A stretch of DNA of 64,000 nucleotides from Paenibacillus cellulosilyticus (GCF_003182255.1 NZ_QGTQ01000009.1:124001-188000); one strand, 5' to 3'. Shown: positions 8,032 to 16,110, numbered from the stretch's first letter. Notes: generated by a model from the letters alone, not told the origin. Program-made: numbers and translations.

Positions 8032-9210
8032 ATGCAAGTTGTAATTAATCACAGAGAAAATCAGAACCTTACTCCATACCAATTACCAAACAAGGAACTA
8101 TACCATCGTGACCTATTCAATATTGAAGGTAGTTGGACAGGGCGGATGGATGCTCAAATTGCAAATACTTTTATACATGAGGCTGTTCAGTTAATTGCCA
8201 ACGCAATTCGTGTATATGAGTTTGGCTACTTTGATTGTGCGTATTACTCTTTACGACAATCTATTGAGGTATCAACATCAATTGTTTATCTTATGGAATT
8301 AGAAGGAGATAAGCGAGAAGAAGCGTTGATGAAGTGGCGAGCACAAAGTGATTTCCCAATGTTCAATGGAATGATAAAGTTCTTAAATAAAAACGCTAGA
8401 ACTTTCGCAGACATAAGGAACAATATGGCCAGTTACTTCGAAGAACTTCAAGAGGTAAAGGAAAGACTCAACAAACTTGTACATAAGTTGGGGTTTAATA
8501 CCTTTTATGTTTCAAGGAATCATCCGTTGAACAAATACAAAGACATGACTCCTTATCATGATGAGTTTATCTATCTTCTAGAAAGGTGTATTGGTGCTGT
8601 CTCAATTCTCCGTCTTGCAATTGACCCTTTTCCAGTTTTATTGATGGATGAAGAAATCTATATGCGAGCTGGGGATACATTGACTGAACCTTATACCGAA
8701 GAATTTGTTGTAAAATATATTGGTTCAGAAAATATTGAGGCCTACAAACGCACTGAATTATATTCAACTATACATCAAGCTATTATGAAAGAAACAAAGA
8801 TGCTCCCCGCTGTAGTTGATGTAGTTAAGAACCACTATGTAGACAGAGAAATCGCAAACGAAATCCTATCTCAATCTGATTTACTAGGATATATGGACAT
8901 GTTTGTTGTTCTGGCATTTGGACTTTCTAATAAGATCGCTATAATTTACGCGTATGATGGAATGAGATCATACTTTTCAAACATTAAAACCGTCAGGCAG
9001 CATATTGGCTACAATTCTCTCACATTCAAAGAAATCAAGCGTTCGAATAAACATTATAATGTTATGTTCGAAGAAGCATTCTTATCTTACATAAATGCAA
9101 ATGGTGAAGACCTATATTTAGAGCATAATGAACCTTTCGACGAGGAGGAATACTCGTATATAGTGAAAATGCTCACTGATCTGAATACTCCTGTTGAAAA
9201 GGACTATTAA
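8032..9210 (+). CDS. Helical protein with a HEPN-like R-x5-H motif, possible defence effector
   Basis: The protein has 392 residues with a strong AAGGAGGAG site before the ATG. Residues 50-95 form a helix-rich stretch resembling the first helices of HEPN domains (YFDCAYYSLRQSIEVSTSIVYL). Residues 145-151 read RLNKLVH, fitting the HEPN catalytic pattern of an arginine four to six residues before a histidine. HEPN domains are ribonucleases of toxins and abortive-infection systems. The C-terminal half (about 200-392) is helical and unrecognised. The gene lies beside a NACHT NTPase and an Mrr nuclease. The HEPN call is inference from a short motif; hypothetical protein is the safe name. Confidence 0.5.
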   Translation: MQVVINHRENQNLTPYQLPNKELYHRDLFNIEGSWTGRMDAQIANTFIHEAVQLIANAIRVYEFGYFDCAYYSLRQSIEVSTSIVYLMELEGDKREEALMKWRAQSDFPMFNGMIKFLNKNARTFADIRNNMASYFEELQEVKERLNKLVHKLGFNTFYVSRNHPLNKYKDMTPYHDEFIYLLERCIGAVSILRLAIDPFPVLLMDEEIYMRAGDTLTEPYTEEFVVKYIGSENIEAYKRTELYSTIHQAIMKETKMLPAVVDVVKNHYVDREIANEILSQSDLLGYMDMFVVLAFGLSNKIAIIYAYDGMRSYFSNIKTVRQHIGYNSLTFKEIKRSNKHYNVMFEEAFLSYINANGEDLYLEHNEPFDEEEYSYIVKMLTDLNTPVEKDY

Positions 9211-9320
9211 TCAGATAATTTGTTTGTTAAAGGTTAGATAAAATTATGGTTTTATGTAAGCACTACAACGATGAACTTCCCTAATTCCGTTTCTGAAAAG
9301 TCGTTGTCTACTTTTTAAAG

Positions 9321-9370
9321 AAGTCCGTTAGAAGTTTAACGCTATATGTAACACATCGCGTTCGGAGGAA
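9321..9370 (+). repeat. Copy 2 of the AAGTCCGTTAGAAG...TCGGAGGAA element
   Basis: It shares AAGTCCGTTAGAAGT and TCGGAGGAA with 5632-5668. AACGC (9339-9343 region) can pair with GCGTT, and TCCG with CGGA, giving a two-part stem. The rest of the 9211-9621 gap holds nothing else recognisable except the hairpin at 9376-9399. Confidence 0.5.
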
Positions 9371-9375
9371 TAGAA

Positions 9376-9399
9376 CAGGCCCCTCGTATGAGGGGCCTG
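9376..9399 (+). terminator. GC-rich hairpin after the HEPN-like gene
   Basis: CAGGCCCCTC pairs with GAGGGGCCTG around a 4-base loop. There is no T-run, so it may be a structural part of the repeat element just before it. Confidence 0.45.
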
Positions 9400-9621
9400 C
9401 ATAATTCATTCAATCATAAACAACATACTCGACAATTCATCCATTCTAGAATGAAATAACTTATTGAACACATCTAACCTTTTTGTAGGCAAATGACTGG
9501 CATAGATAAAATTCTTAAAGGGATTATACGGAAAGTTATGTCTTTAGATTTTTGTTATCGAGTGTCGTTCATATCGTTTCTAACGACCATTCTATTAATA
9601 CTTTACAACCGACCGAGTCAC

Positions 9622-11475
9622 CTATTTATTCTTCTTTTCCAGCAATAAATTACGCAGAGATTTACTATTTTCAATAGAACTTTTAATTTTTTCATAAATC
9701 TGTTCTATACACTCTAGTTGCCAAGATAAATGTCTCGATCTTCTTAATACAATTTCAAATAACTCAGGGATAGATTTAGCCGTGTCTAAAGTCACTTTGA
9801 AACAACCCATTTGTATCTCTTCTTCAGTGCTCTCATGATACTGTTTAATAATGCTGACATCTACCGCTTCTCTGTGGTACTCCCCTTTCTCAGGTAATTT
9901 TATTATTTTAGAGTAATTATTGATTAAAAAATCAAAAAGCATACGATATTTCAAACCTTCTACTGTAAACGAAAATGCAATAGCATTTGACTCATCTTCT
10001 ACCCCCTCTTCATCCATGAGTCCATAATCAAGCTCAAATGAACTAAAATGTAGTTGGTTGAAATTATAAAGCTTTTCTTCTTTTGTAGGAGCCTCTATTC
10101 TTGAAAACAGATTATCAAGTAGTTTAATAAACAAACTACGTTCGAGAATTGCACGATTCATATCAAACAACGTGACAAAAACCATATCCTGCTCTATACT
10201 ATGCGGCTTTTCCTCAAAGATTTTTTCTAGAATTCCCATTCTACTATCATCATCTAAACTTGCAATGCACTTTGCAGTGAAATACTCTTGAAATGATCTA
10301 TGAGAATATTTATAACTAAAGCCCTCTTCAATAAAAATACATACTGATTTCACTAAATCTTCTTTATATCCGTCCTCATCAAACGTGAGTTCTTCAATGT
10401 TCTTAGCAAAAGAAATATACTCGATTAATGTAGTGCTATTAAATTCAATTGCATTATCTAGATAGCTAGATAACGAAACATAATTCAATATTTTTTTAAA
10501 CTCTGTTGAAGACAAGTTCGTATACTTTTCTCTTTTAAAGCCTTTAGTAGCATCGTGTTTGGAGTATAGCACCTCAAAGGCAGCTTCATAAAATTCATAC
10601 TTCTTTTCTGGTATTTCTGCATATTGGTTATAAGTTAAAAACATTATCGTTAATAACAATGGGTTCGAAGCAAAGGACAAATGATCTTCATATAAATTTT
10701 CATCTAACGCAATCAAGAATGCTTCTTTTGTTTGTTTGTCATACTCTAATTTTTCAATCATCATTTTTGCTTGTGCAAGTGTCAATCCGTTTATATCTAA
10801 CTCTCTAAAGTTTGTCCAACCACTAAACTCTGTACTTTTTCTTGATGATACGATGTAATAGTTCTCGTTATATAAGTCAGTTAAATCGATTAATTCCGAT
10901 TTCATTTTATCGCGCTTATTTAGATCAACTTCATCAAATCCATCAAAAAACAATATAAACTTACCTAACTCTAAAGCTCTATGAAGATAATCTTGGGTTA
11001 AATTAAAACCCAGTTTAAAAAGAGATTTATAAATAGTATCTAGCAAACTCATTTCTGTACCATTTATATCCCTAAGTTCCACAAACAATGGTATTCGATC
11101 ACTTTCTGAAAAGACATTCAAGAACATATTCTTAAGAAAAGATGTTTTCCCCATACCACCTGCTCCAGTAATCAAAAGGCACTTCCCAATTCTTAAAATA
11201 TTATCTATCCTATCAGAAGCAATTACATTCTCCTTAAAACATAAACTCTGGCTTATATAGAATTTTTTTAAGAACTCTGCTTCCTTATTATAGAGTAATG
11301 TTTTTACTTTACTATATTTCGAATAGGCGTTAGTTAAATATTCTTGAAATGCTTTACCACTATTAACTTCACCTCTATTTAAACCATCTCTAGATAATTT
11401 AAAAACTCCTGTTACAATTCTCTCTATGTTTCTTTCAAATATTTCCACACCCACTTTGATTACCTCTGCATCCAT
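9622..11475 (-). CDS. NACHT-domain NTPase (bacterial NLR-like), probable antiphage protein
   Basis: This 617-residue protein has a short helical N-terminus (1-95), then a NACHT/STAND NTPase core. Walker A is GAGGMGKT (104-111). Walker B is ILFFDGFDE (174-182), with the double acidic pattern typical of NACHT. A NPLLLTIMFL helix and the winged-helix end with SHRSFQEYFTAK (about 400) follow. The C-terminal 200 residues are helical without recognised repeats and probably act as the sensor. Bacterial NACHT proteins act as single-gene phage defence (bNACHT). The effector region would be the N-terminus, which is too short for a nuclease. GGGGGATGACAGG precedes the ATG. Neighbouring genes support a defence cluster. 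Confidence 0.85.
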   Translation of the reverse strand: MDAEVIKVGVEIFERNIERIVTGVFKLSRDGLNRGEVNSGKAFQEYLTNAYSKYSKVKTLLYNKEAEFLKKFYISQSLCFKENVIASDRIDNILRIGKCLLITGAGGMGKTSFLKNMFLNVFSESDRIPLFVELRDINGTEMSLLDTIYKSLFKLGFNLTQDYLHRALELGKFILFFDGFDEVDLNKRDKMKSELIDLTDLYNENYYIVSSRKSTEFSGWTNFRELDINGLTLAQAKMMIEKLEYDKQTKEAFLIALDENLYEDHLSFASNPLLLTIMFLTYNQYAEIPEKKYEFYEAAFEVLYSKHDATKGFKREKYTNLSSTEFKKILNYVSLSSYLDNAIEFNSTTLIEYISFAKNIEELTFDEDGYKEDLVKSVCIFIEEGFSYKYSHRSFQEYFTAKCIASLDDDSRMGILEKIFEEKPHSIEQDMVFVTLFDMNRAILERSLFIKLLDNLFSRIEAPTKEEKLYNFNQLHFSSFELDYGLMDEEGVEDESNAIAFSFTVEGLKYRMLFDFLINNYSKIIKLPEKGEYHREAVDVSIIKQYHESTEEEIQMGCFKVTLDTAKSIPELFEIVLRRSRHLSWQLECIEQIYEKIKSSIENSKSLRNLLLEKKNK

Positions 11476-11678
11476 CCTGTCATCCCCCTTTTATTATCTA
11501 ATCTTACAACTGAGTTATTCTTACTTTGTCTTAATATAGTAATTAAATACTACCTTAGAACCTTCCTCTTAATATAGCTATTTATAACTGGCGAAAAGAT
11601 GCTTCTCGTATATGTATTTACTAGTTATAATGACCTAAGTACATCCTAACATATTCCAACAGAATCGAGGTACAGATT

Positions 11679-12458
11679 TTGGCACGCAGACGTAAGAAAG
11701 AACCTACATTTGTTGATCTGGCAATGCAGCTCGCAGTTGGCTGTGCATTTCTATTAGCCTTTAACATCACCTTTAGCAATTATGGAGCATCAATTGGCGG
11801 TGCTTGGCTGAATCCCCTTCTGGTTGTCATCATCTTAGTCCTTACTACGAGCATTGGTTTTCGCATTTACTACGTTCAAGAGAAGCTAAAGAAAGCCAAT
11901 ATCCAAGAGATTGATAAAATGAGTGGTACGATGTTCGAACGCTATCTTGAGCAGTTCTTTAAGCGTAAAGGCTGGCAGGTTAAGCGTACTGGCGGCAAGG
12001 GAGACTATGGAGCTGACCTTATATTAATTTCAACTACTAAGAAGGTTGTCATTCAAGCGAAGCGCTGGAAGAAGAACGTAGGCTATGAAGCGATACAGCA
12101 AGCCTACACGAGCAAAGATGTATATAGCTGCCATGAAGCATGGGTCGTGACCAACAGTGGCTTTACAGAGCAAGCACGTGACGGAGCCAAACGTCTTGGG
12201 GTTAAGCTATGGGATAGAGAGATTTTGATCGAGCAGATGGCGAATATCAATGCAGCACAGACTATCACTGTTAAGGAAACAGAGCAGATTGATGAAAATG
12301 CTACTGAACATCTTCATGATACTCGTAAACAAGACGATGATCTATTCATTTGTGCAAGATGCGGTAAGCCTGTTACCAACAAGGTAAAGGATTATTGTCT
12401 AGCGAATCCCAAACGCTTTAATGGACGCATCTACTGCTATGATCATCAGAGATCATAG
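11679..12458 (+). CDS. Membrane-anchored Mrr-type restriction endonuclease
   Basis: The protein has 259 residues. Two membrane segments lie at about residues 15-34 and 45-63. An Mrr_cat domain follows at about 82-190: ERYLEQFFKRKGWQV, then GADL with Asp113 and QAKRW with Gln126/Lys128, the PD-(D/E)xK active-site pattern. The C-terminus (about 225-256) has CARCGKP and later cysteine and histidine residues, likely a zinc site. Mrr-type enzymes cut modified or foreign DNA. The TTG start is supported by GAGG about eight bases upstream. It lies divergent from the NACHT gene, 203 bp away, and is followed by a broken gene on the same strand. Confidence 0.85.
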   Translation: MARRRKKEPTFVDLAMQLAVGCAFLLAFNITFSNYGASIGGAWLNPLLVVIILVLTTSIGFRIYYVQEKLKKANIQEIDKMSGTMFERYLEQFFKRKGWQVKRTGGKGDYGADLILISTTKKVVIQAKRWKKNVGYEAIQQAYTSKDVYSCHEAWVVTNSGFTEQARDGAKRLGVKLWDREILIEQMANINAAQTITVKETEQIDENATEHLHDTRKQDDDLFICARCGKPVTNKVKDYCLANPKRFNGRIYCYDHQRS

Positions 12459-12501
12459 CGATAAATAAATGCACAAGCTTTTATCTTAGGAGGTACGGTA
12501 G

Positions 12502-13052
12502 TTGAGGAATTTCTTTAAGCACCCTATTGTAGCAGGAACAACAACGGCATTTATCACACTGGCAATAACTACACCGATTGTCGCATATACGAGATCACTT
12601 TCATTTTTGAAATCCTTACAAGCAATATGGAACTGGCTTGTAAGCATACTAACTTTTGATATCCCTATCTGGTATGTTTTACTTGCAATTGTTATTATTC
12701 TTACTATAAGACGGATCGTCCGTTCAATTCCAGTGAGTGAAATTAAACCAGCATTCCTAAATTACACAAACGACGTAATCGAAGGGGTGACGTAATCGAA
12801 GGGGTTAAGTGGGAGTGGCGATTCAATACCTACGGCGGTCAAATAGACTTCTATGTTAATTCACCAGTGCCAATATGCAATAACTGCGATGGTTACTTGG
12901 TATTAAATGAAAGAGAATATAACGTTTTGAAGCTTGAATGTGAACATTGTTCATATAAAAAGCAGTTGCCTGAGTGGGATTTCCCTAGCTATCAAGAAAA
13001 AATAAAACGCGAGATACTAAGGAGAATCAGAACAAACAGTTGGAATAACTAA
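12502..13052 (+). pseudogene. Two-TM plus zinc-finger protein, frameshifted by a 17-bp tandem duplication
   Basis: The TTG start at 12502 follows GGAGG by eight bases. The first 95 codons encode two membrane segments (about residues 10-30 and 50-68). A perfect 17-bp tandem duplication (12772-12788 and 12789-12805) then shifts the frame and gives a TAA-type early end at residue 97. With one copy removed, the frame continues through VKWEWRFNTYGGQ into a zinc-finger tail (CNNCDGY...CEHCSYKK) ending at 13052, for a 177-residue protein. It follows the membrane-bound nuclease by 43 bp and may have been its partner. It is either dead or switchable by slippage. Confidence 0.8.
12772..12805 (+). repeat. 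Perfect 17-bp tandem duplication inside a coding sequence
   Basis: GACGTAATCGAAGGGGT occurs twice head to tail with no mismatch. Seventeen is not a multiple of three, so copy number decides the reading frame. Confidence 0.95.
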
Positions 13053-13098
13053 ACACTCAATTGTATATCTCTATGATACATAACATTCAGATTTTATC

Positions 13099-13150
13099 TA
13101 AGGCACATGACACTAGCTACCGTTAAGGAGCTAACGTGAATGTGCCTTAT
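13099..13150 (+). terminator. Terminator after the frameshifted gene
   Basis: AAGGCACAT (13100-13108) pairs with ATGTGCCTT (13140-13148), followed by ATTTATTT. A second inner stem, CGTTA with TAACG, extends it. Confidence 0.7.
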
Positions 13151-13298
13151 TTATTTGGTCTTTGCAGAGTAAAATATCATTATTCCTAACGCAAAAATTA
13201 ACAGATAACGGACTGTTGATGTATCTGAACTCGATATTATTATTCCTATATGCTGGACTATTCAATCCACATGTGTTATTATGTATGGTGCATCATTT

Positions 13299-13538
13299 CG
13301 GATAAATGGGTCGTTACTCCCACTATAAGGAGGGGAGGTCGATCTTTCTGACAGATTTCTCAATTGAAGTGCATATTTCTTTATATTCACTAATTGCACT
13401 TGTAGTATTTTTGATTTCACGAACGATAGAATTAAAAGTTAAAACTTCACCATTTTTGATTGTTCTAAAGATTAGACAGAAAAGACGATCAAGCTCAAAG
13501 AAACCTTAATTAAATAACGCGTAATAGCCATTTATCCG
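13299..13538 (+). repeat. 11-bp inverted repeat bracketing a small membrane-peptide gene
   Basis: CGGATAAATGG (13299-13309) is the exact reverse complement of CCATTTATCCG (13528-13538). In a transcript the two ends could pair, enclosing the ribosome site and the small reading frame. This is the arrangement seen in type I toxin mRNAs. Confidence 0.5.
13348..13509 (+). CDS. Small hydrophobic peptide with basic tail, possible type I toxin
   Basis: A very strong ribosome site, AAGGAGGGGAGG (13327-13338), stands nine bases before an in-frame CTG at 13348. From there 53 residues follow: one membrane helix (HISLYSLIALVVFLIS) and then a basic tail ending RRSSSKKP. An in-frame ATG at 13306 exists but precedes the ribosome site. 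Size, single helix and lysine/arginine tail fit holin-like or type I toxin peptides. A non-ATG start would limit expression. No antisense RNA promoter was demonstrated. The start codon is uncertain. Confidence 0.4.
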   Translation: MTDFSIEVHISLYSLIALVVFLISRTIELKVKTSPFLIVLKIRQKRRSSSKKP

Positions 13539-13573
13539 AGTGCACTTCTTCTTCAAGGGAGGAGTGTACTCGG
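13536..13573 (+). other. Stem-loop at the 3' end of the small-peptide transcript
   Basis: CCGAGTGCACT pairs with AGTGTACTCGG (one G-T pair). It overlaps the right arm of the long-range inverted repeat, so the two structures compete. Confidence 0.45.
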
Positions 13574-13602
13574 TTCAAAACCAAAATATGTATTCTCACA
13601 AT

Positions 13603-13638
13603 AAAAAACCATCCACTTTATCGCGGATGGTTTTTTAT
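13603..13638. terminator. Bidirectional terminator
   Basis: AAAAAACCATCC (13603-13614) pairs with GGATGGTTTTTT (13625-13636). It serves the XRE gene on the minus strand (stop at 13656) and any transcript from the left. Confidence 0.85.
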
Positions 13639-13655
13639 TTATCCAGACTACCACA

Positions 13656-13862
13656 TCACTTCTCAAATTGTATAAGCTCAGAAATGTCCTCAATCTTCAA
13701 AGCTGATGCAATCCTCTCAAGTATCCCGATGTTCAATTCCTTCATGTTATTGTTGCAAAGATTCGATATTTTAGATTGCGTTACGTTTGCGAGCGCCGAC
13801 AACTCCATTTGAGTCATGCCTCTATCAACAAGGATTTCCTTAAGTTTGATACGAAGTCTCAT
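13656..13862 (-). CDS. Compact XRE-type repressor
   Basis: These 68 residues are nearly all Cro/CI helix-turn-helix: KLKEILVDRGMTQMELSALANVTQSKISNLC, then ILERIASALKIEDISELI. The start ATG faces a 24-bp palindrome (13903-13926) that lies over the promoter of the divergent gene at 13998. The protein very likely represses that gene and itself from this operator. Such minimal repressors often act as antitoxin-like or lysis/lysogeny regulators. It ends at a strong terminator. Confidence 0.85.
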   Translation of the reverse strand: MRLRIKLKEILVDRGMTQMELSALANVTQSKISNLCNNNMKELNIGILERIASALKIEDISELIQFEK

Positions 13863-13898
13863 CAGAATTGATCTCCCTAATTTTTTGATTATATTAGC

Positions 13899-13927
13899 TT
13901 GACAATATATCGATATCGGTATATTGT
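13899..13927 (+). promoter_or_regulatory. Promoter overlapped by a 24-bp palindromic operator
   Basis: TTGACA (13899-13904) is followed after 17 bases by TATTGT (13922-13927). Between them the palindrome 13903-13926 has half-sites CAATATATCGAT and ATCGGTATATTG, with one mismatch. It drives the gene at 13998 and can be blocked by the XRE protein next to it. Confidence 0.7.
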
Positions 13928-13997
13928 AGCAGCCAGCCTAGAGTATAACTTCTCTAAGGATACATTTCAACATTCACATAAATTAGGAGTGATCTCA

Positions 13998-14336
13998 ATG
14001 AACTTCGCTTCCCGAGACTTGAAACGCAACTTAAGCTACGACCACGAACAAATGATTTCCGCTTACGCTCACGAAGGTCTAGACCGCATTCTGAAACATA
14101 ACAATGTCGTGATTCGTGCAAGAAGCCTAACTCTCACGTTTGAGCAAACTGAGCCAACCCTGGATGGTTATCGGTTGGCAAGCGGAGAAGAACTAAACTG
14201 GTGGGCTTGCGTTAGCAATGAAATACCAAAGGATAAGTGTGTTCTATGTAGTGATGGAATTTTTATTTGGAGAGTTGTCGGAGAGTGCTCTTCCGAAGGA
14301 TATAGTATTTCTGGTATAGGTTATGTGAAGATTTGA
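13998..14336 (+). CDS. Unknown 112-residue protein under XRE/operator control
   Basis: The ATG at 13998 follows TAGGAGTGATCTCA and lies 70 bp after the palindromic promoter. The protein begins MNFASRDLKRNLSYDHEQ. It has a helical N-terminal 40 residues and a beta-rich C-terminal part with a WRVVGEC stretch and a final SGIGYVKI. There is no known motif. Tight single-gene control by a dedicated repressor suggests that its product is harmful or a switch protein (toxin, antirepressor or excision factor). That is inference from context only. Confidence 0.6.
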   Translation: MNFASRDLKRNLSYDHEQMISAYAHEGLDRILKHNNVVIRARSLTLTFEQTEPTLDGYRLASGEELNWWACVSNEIPKDKCVLCSDGIFIWRVVGECSSEGYSISGIGYVKI

Positions 14337-14474
14337 GGATGGATAGCTGCTTTCAAAATCGTTTCGTTACCCATTCATGTAGTGTTCGCTAATCTGGTCG
14401 AGCATTCTCTCACATTTCGAAGGGTTTTAGTAAGCTTGAAAGAGCCGCTCGAACGACTGGTATAAAAGGGAAGA

Positions 14475-14503
14475 AAGGGGGATTGATTAATCATTTCCCC
14501 CTT
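14475..14503. terminator. Hairpin between converging genes 13998-14336 and 14554-15177
   Basis: AAGGGGGA pairs with TCCCCCTT, with inner bases TTGAT and ATCAT extending the stem. It lies between two converging genes and could end either transcript. Confidence 0.5.
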
Positions 14504-14553
14504 GTCAGATAAGTAATAAAAGAACCCTGAAGACTTTGACTCAGTAAGTTTAT

Positions 14554-15177
14554 CTACTCTTCATGAAGTGCTTCATTTAGAACTATCCTCTTAAATTGTA
14601 CGTTTTCATCTTCAGGATTGATAAATCTATACTCAGACTTAAACGTGAACTCCTCAATATTTATAGGTACTACAATGAAATTGTTGTTGTAAGTATCCAC
14701 GACAGCATATAAAGAATTATCAATTTCGGCTGTCCAAAAAGCTGTCTCATTTGAAGCATTATTCATACCTAAAGTGTAAGCCTGCGAGTAGGAAGATAGT
14801 ATGACCGCTACAACTACAATTGCAACAATGAACTTCATGCCATAAGTTAAATCTTTAATTCCAATGAGTCGATTGGATGTCCATCTGCTGAATATGAACT
14901 TATCACCTAAAAAAAGAATAAATAAAATAAGCACTAAATATACAAAAAGCGCTGCTACAACGATCAGCATCACAACAGTAAAGGGTACACTAGGTCTGAT
15001 AAGCGTAAGAGTGTTTATTTCTATTAACTTATCAGGGATATGATAGAATGCCTTCATACCTGCTTCAAAACGATATGCCACAAGATAATAAAATACCGTG
15101 AAGATCAAGATCAGCATTGTAACATTAAATATTATACCTTTAAGGATGTTCTTATTATCCGCACTATCATCCGACAT
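14554..15177 (-). CDS. Integral membrane protein of unknown function
   Basis: This 207-residue protein has three membrane segments: about residues 15-35, 60-84 and 108-125. A C-terminal soluble domain of about 75 residues follows and is rich in beta strands (YAVVDTYNNNFIVVPI). The ATG at 15177 has GGGAG eight bases before it. The frame is open further upstream, but no better start is visible. There are no catalytic motifs and the family is not recognised. It lies alone between the XRE-controlled gene and a gene-poor kilobase. Confidence 0.6.
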   Translation of the reverse strand: MSDDSADNKNILKGIIFNVTMLILIFTVFYYLVAYRFEAGMKAFYHIPDKLIEINTLTLIRPSVPFTVVMLIVVAALFVYLVLILFILFLGDKFIFSRWTSNRLIGIKDLTYGMKFIVAIVVVAVILSSYSQAYTLGMNNASNETAFWTAEIDNSLYAVVDTYNNNFIVVPINIEEFTFKSEYRFINPEDENVQFKRIVLNEALHEE

Positions 15178-15723
15178 TCTCCCATCTCCCACCAGTGAAA
15201 AATTATCAATAATCATCTCATTTCGACAGCTAACGACACTTCCCCTTCCGAATGATATTACAAACCTACCAGGAGAATTGGACACTTGGCATCTCCTCAT
15301 CAAATTTGCAATAACAGAAATATCCTCCATCCGAAAAGTCCCTTCCCTTTCCTCTCCAGATCCAAATGCCCATCCCCTTGATGCTGTTTGCTGCACAAAC
15401 TAGATATTTTGTTTTAGTCTGGTTGCAAGCACCGAAAATAAGCTTACTCCGCAGAAGACAGTCCCTCCCCTTACTGATATCTTAGGCAAGCACAAAGGAC
15501 TAGGGAATTTCGCCAGTATCCCTTTGTACTCCATTTGAACTTTTTCAATATTTCACATCTAATCTCAAGGGTTTTAGTGGATATTTTTGTGTAAGGCCCT
15601 TTGATTTAAGAATGATAAACCTATATTTTATGTTTATCAAACGATATACCATCATGTAATTTGCAATGTTCATGAATATTGTCAGATCTTCTCTCATATG
15701 ATTTTTATGTAGGGAGAATCTTA

Positions 15724-15873
15724 ATGAGAAAGGAGAATCGATAAGCGATGGGAATATTCGTGGGCATTTCACTCATTGTTTTAAAAGCTTCTGTTGTGCA
15801 TTGTAGTATTCAGATAAACATCTTCATGCCTAATCGTAACTATTCCATCACCAGTTGTAAGAAGAAAAAGTAG
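15724..15873 (+). CDS. Possible small hydrophobic peptide with a leader mini-ORF
   Basis: Two short frames lie in tandem. A six-codon one (15724-15744, MRKENR) has AGGGAG upstream. It is followed by a 41-codon one (15748-15873) starting MGIFVGISLIVLKASVV and ending CKKKK, with AAAGGAG upstream. A hydrophobic start and polylysine end resemble small type I toxin or holin-like peptides. No conservation can be tested here, so this is a low-confidence call. The rest of 15178-16211 shows no longer gene I can support. Confidence 0.3.
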
Positions 15874-15902
15874 TAGTAGTTGCTCAGCGAAAATCGAGTC
15901 TA

Positions 15903-15945
15903 TTCTCTTCCTCTTTTTTTCTAAAATATCGAAAGAGGAAGAGAA
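15903..15945. repeat. Perfect 14-bp inverted repeat in gene-poor DNA
   Basis: TTCTCTTCCTCTTT (15903-15916) and AAAGAGGAAGAGAA (15932-15945) form a hairpin with a 15-base loop. There is no T-run after it on the plus strand. It may be a stable RNA 3' part or a DNA-binding site. Confidence 0.55.
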
Positions 15946-16072
15946 CACCTTTAAATATAAATTATCAAAGAACAATGAAGACAGATTAGGAAACCAAAGA
16001 AAGTACACTTCTACCTTTTCCATCGGTGTGGAGGTGATATAGGGATAAAAATAAAATATCAGAATGAAATGA

Positions 16073-16110
16073 AACAGCCATTCGTTCATAGCGGATGGCT
16101 GTTCAATTTT
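16073..16110 (+). terminator. Plus-strand terminator ahead of the ParB-like gene
   Basis: AACAGCCAT (16073-16081) pairs with ATGGCTGTT (16094-16102), followed by CAATTTTT. It implies a plus-strand transcript ending here, from the 15.7-16.0 kb region. Confidence 0.75.

Noticed and set aside
9321-9370. Resemblance to integron attC and to tracrRNA sequence (GTCCGTTA)
   Set aside because: The 3' core does not fit GTTRRRY, no integron integrase or Cas gene is present, and the match is only eight bases long.
15781-16089. 102-codon minus-strand frame in the gene-poor region
   Set aside because: It crosses a perfect hairpin and a plus-strand terminator and has a composition expected of AT-rich non-coding DNA.
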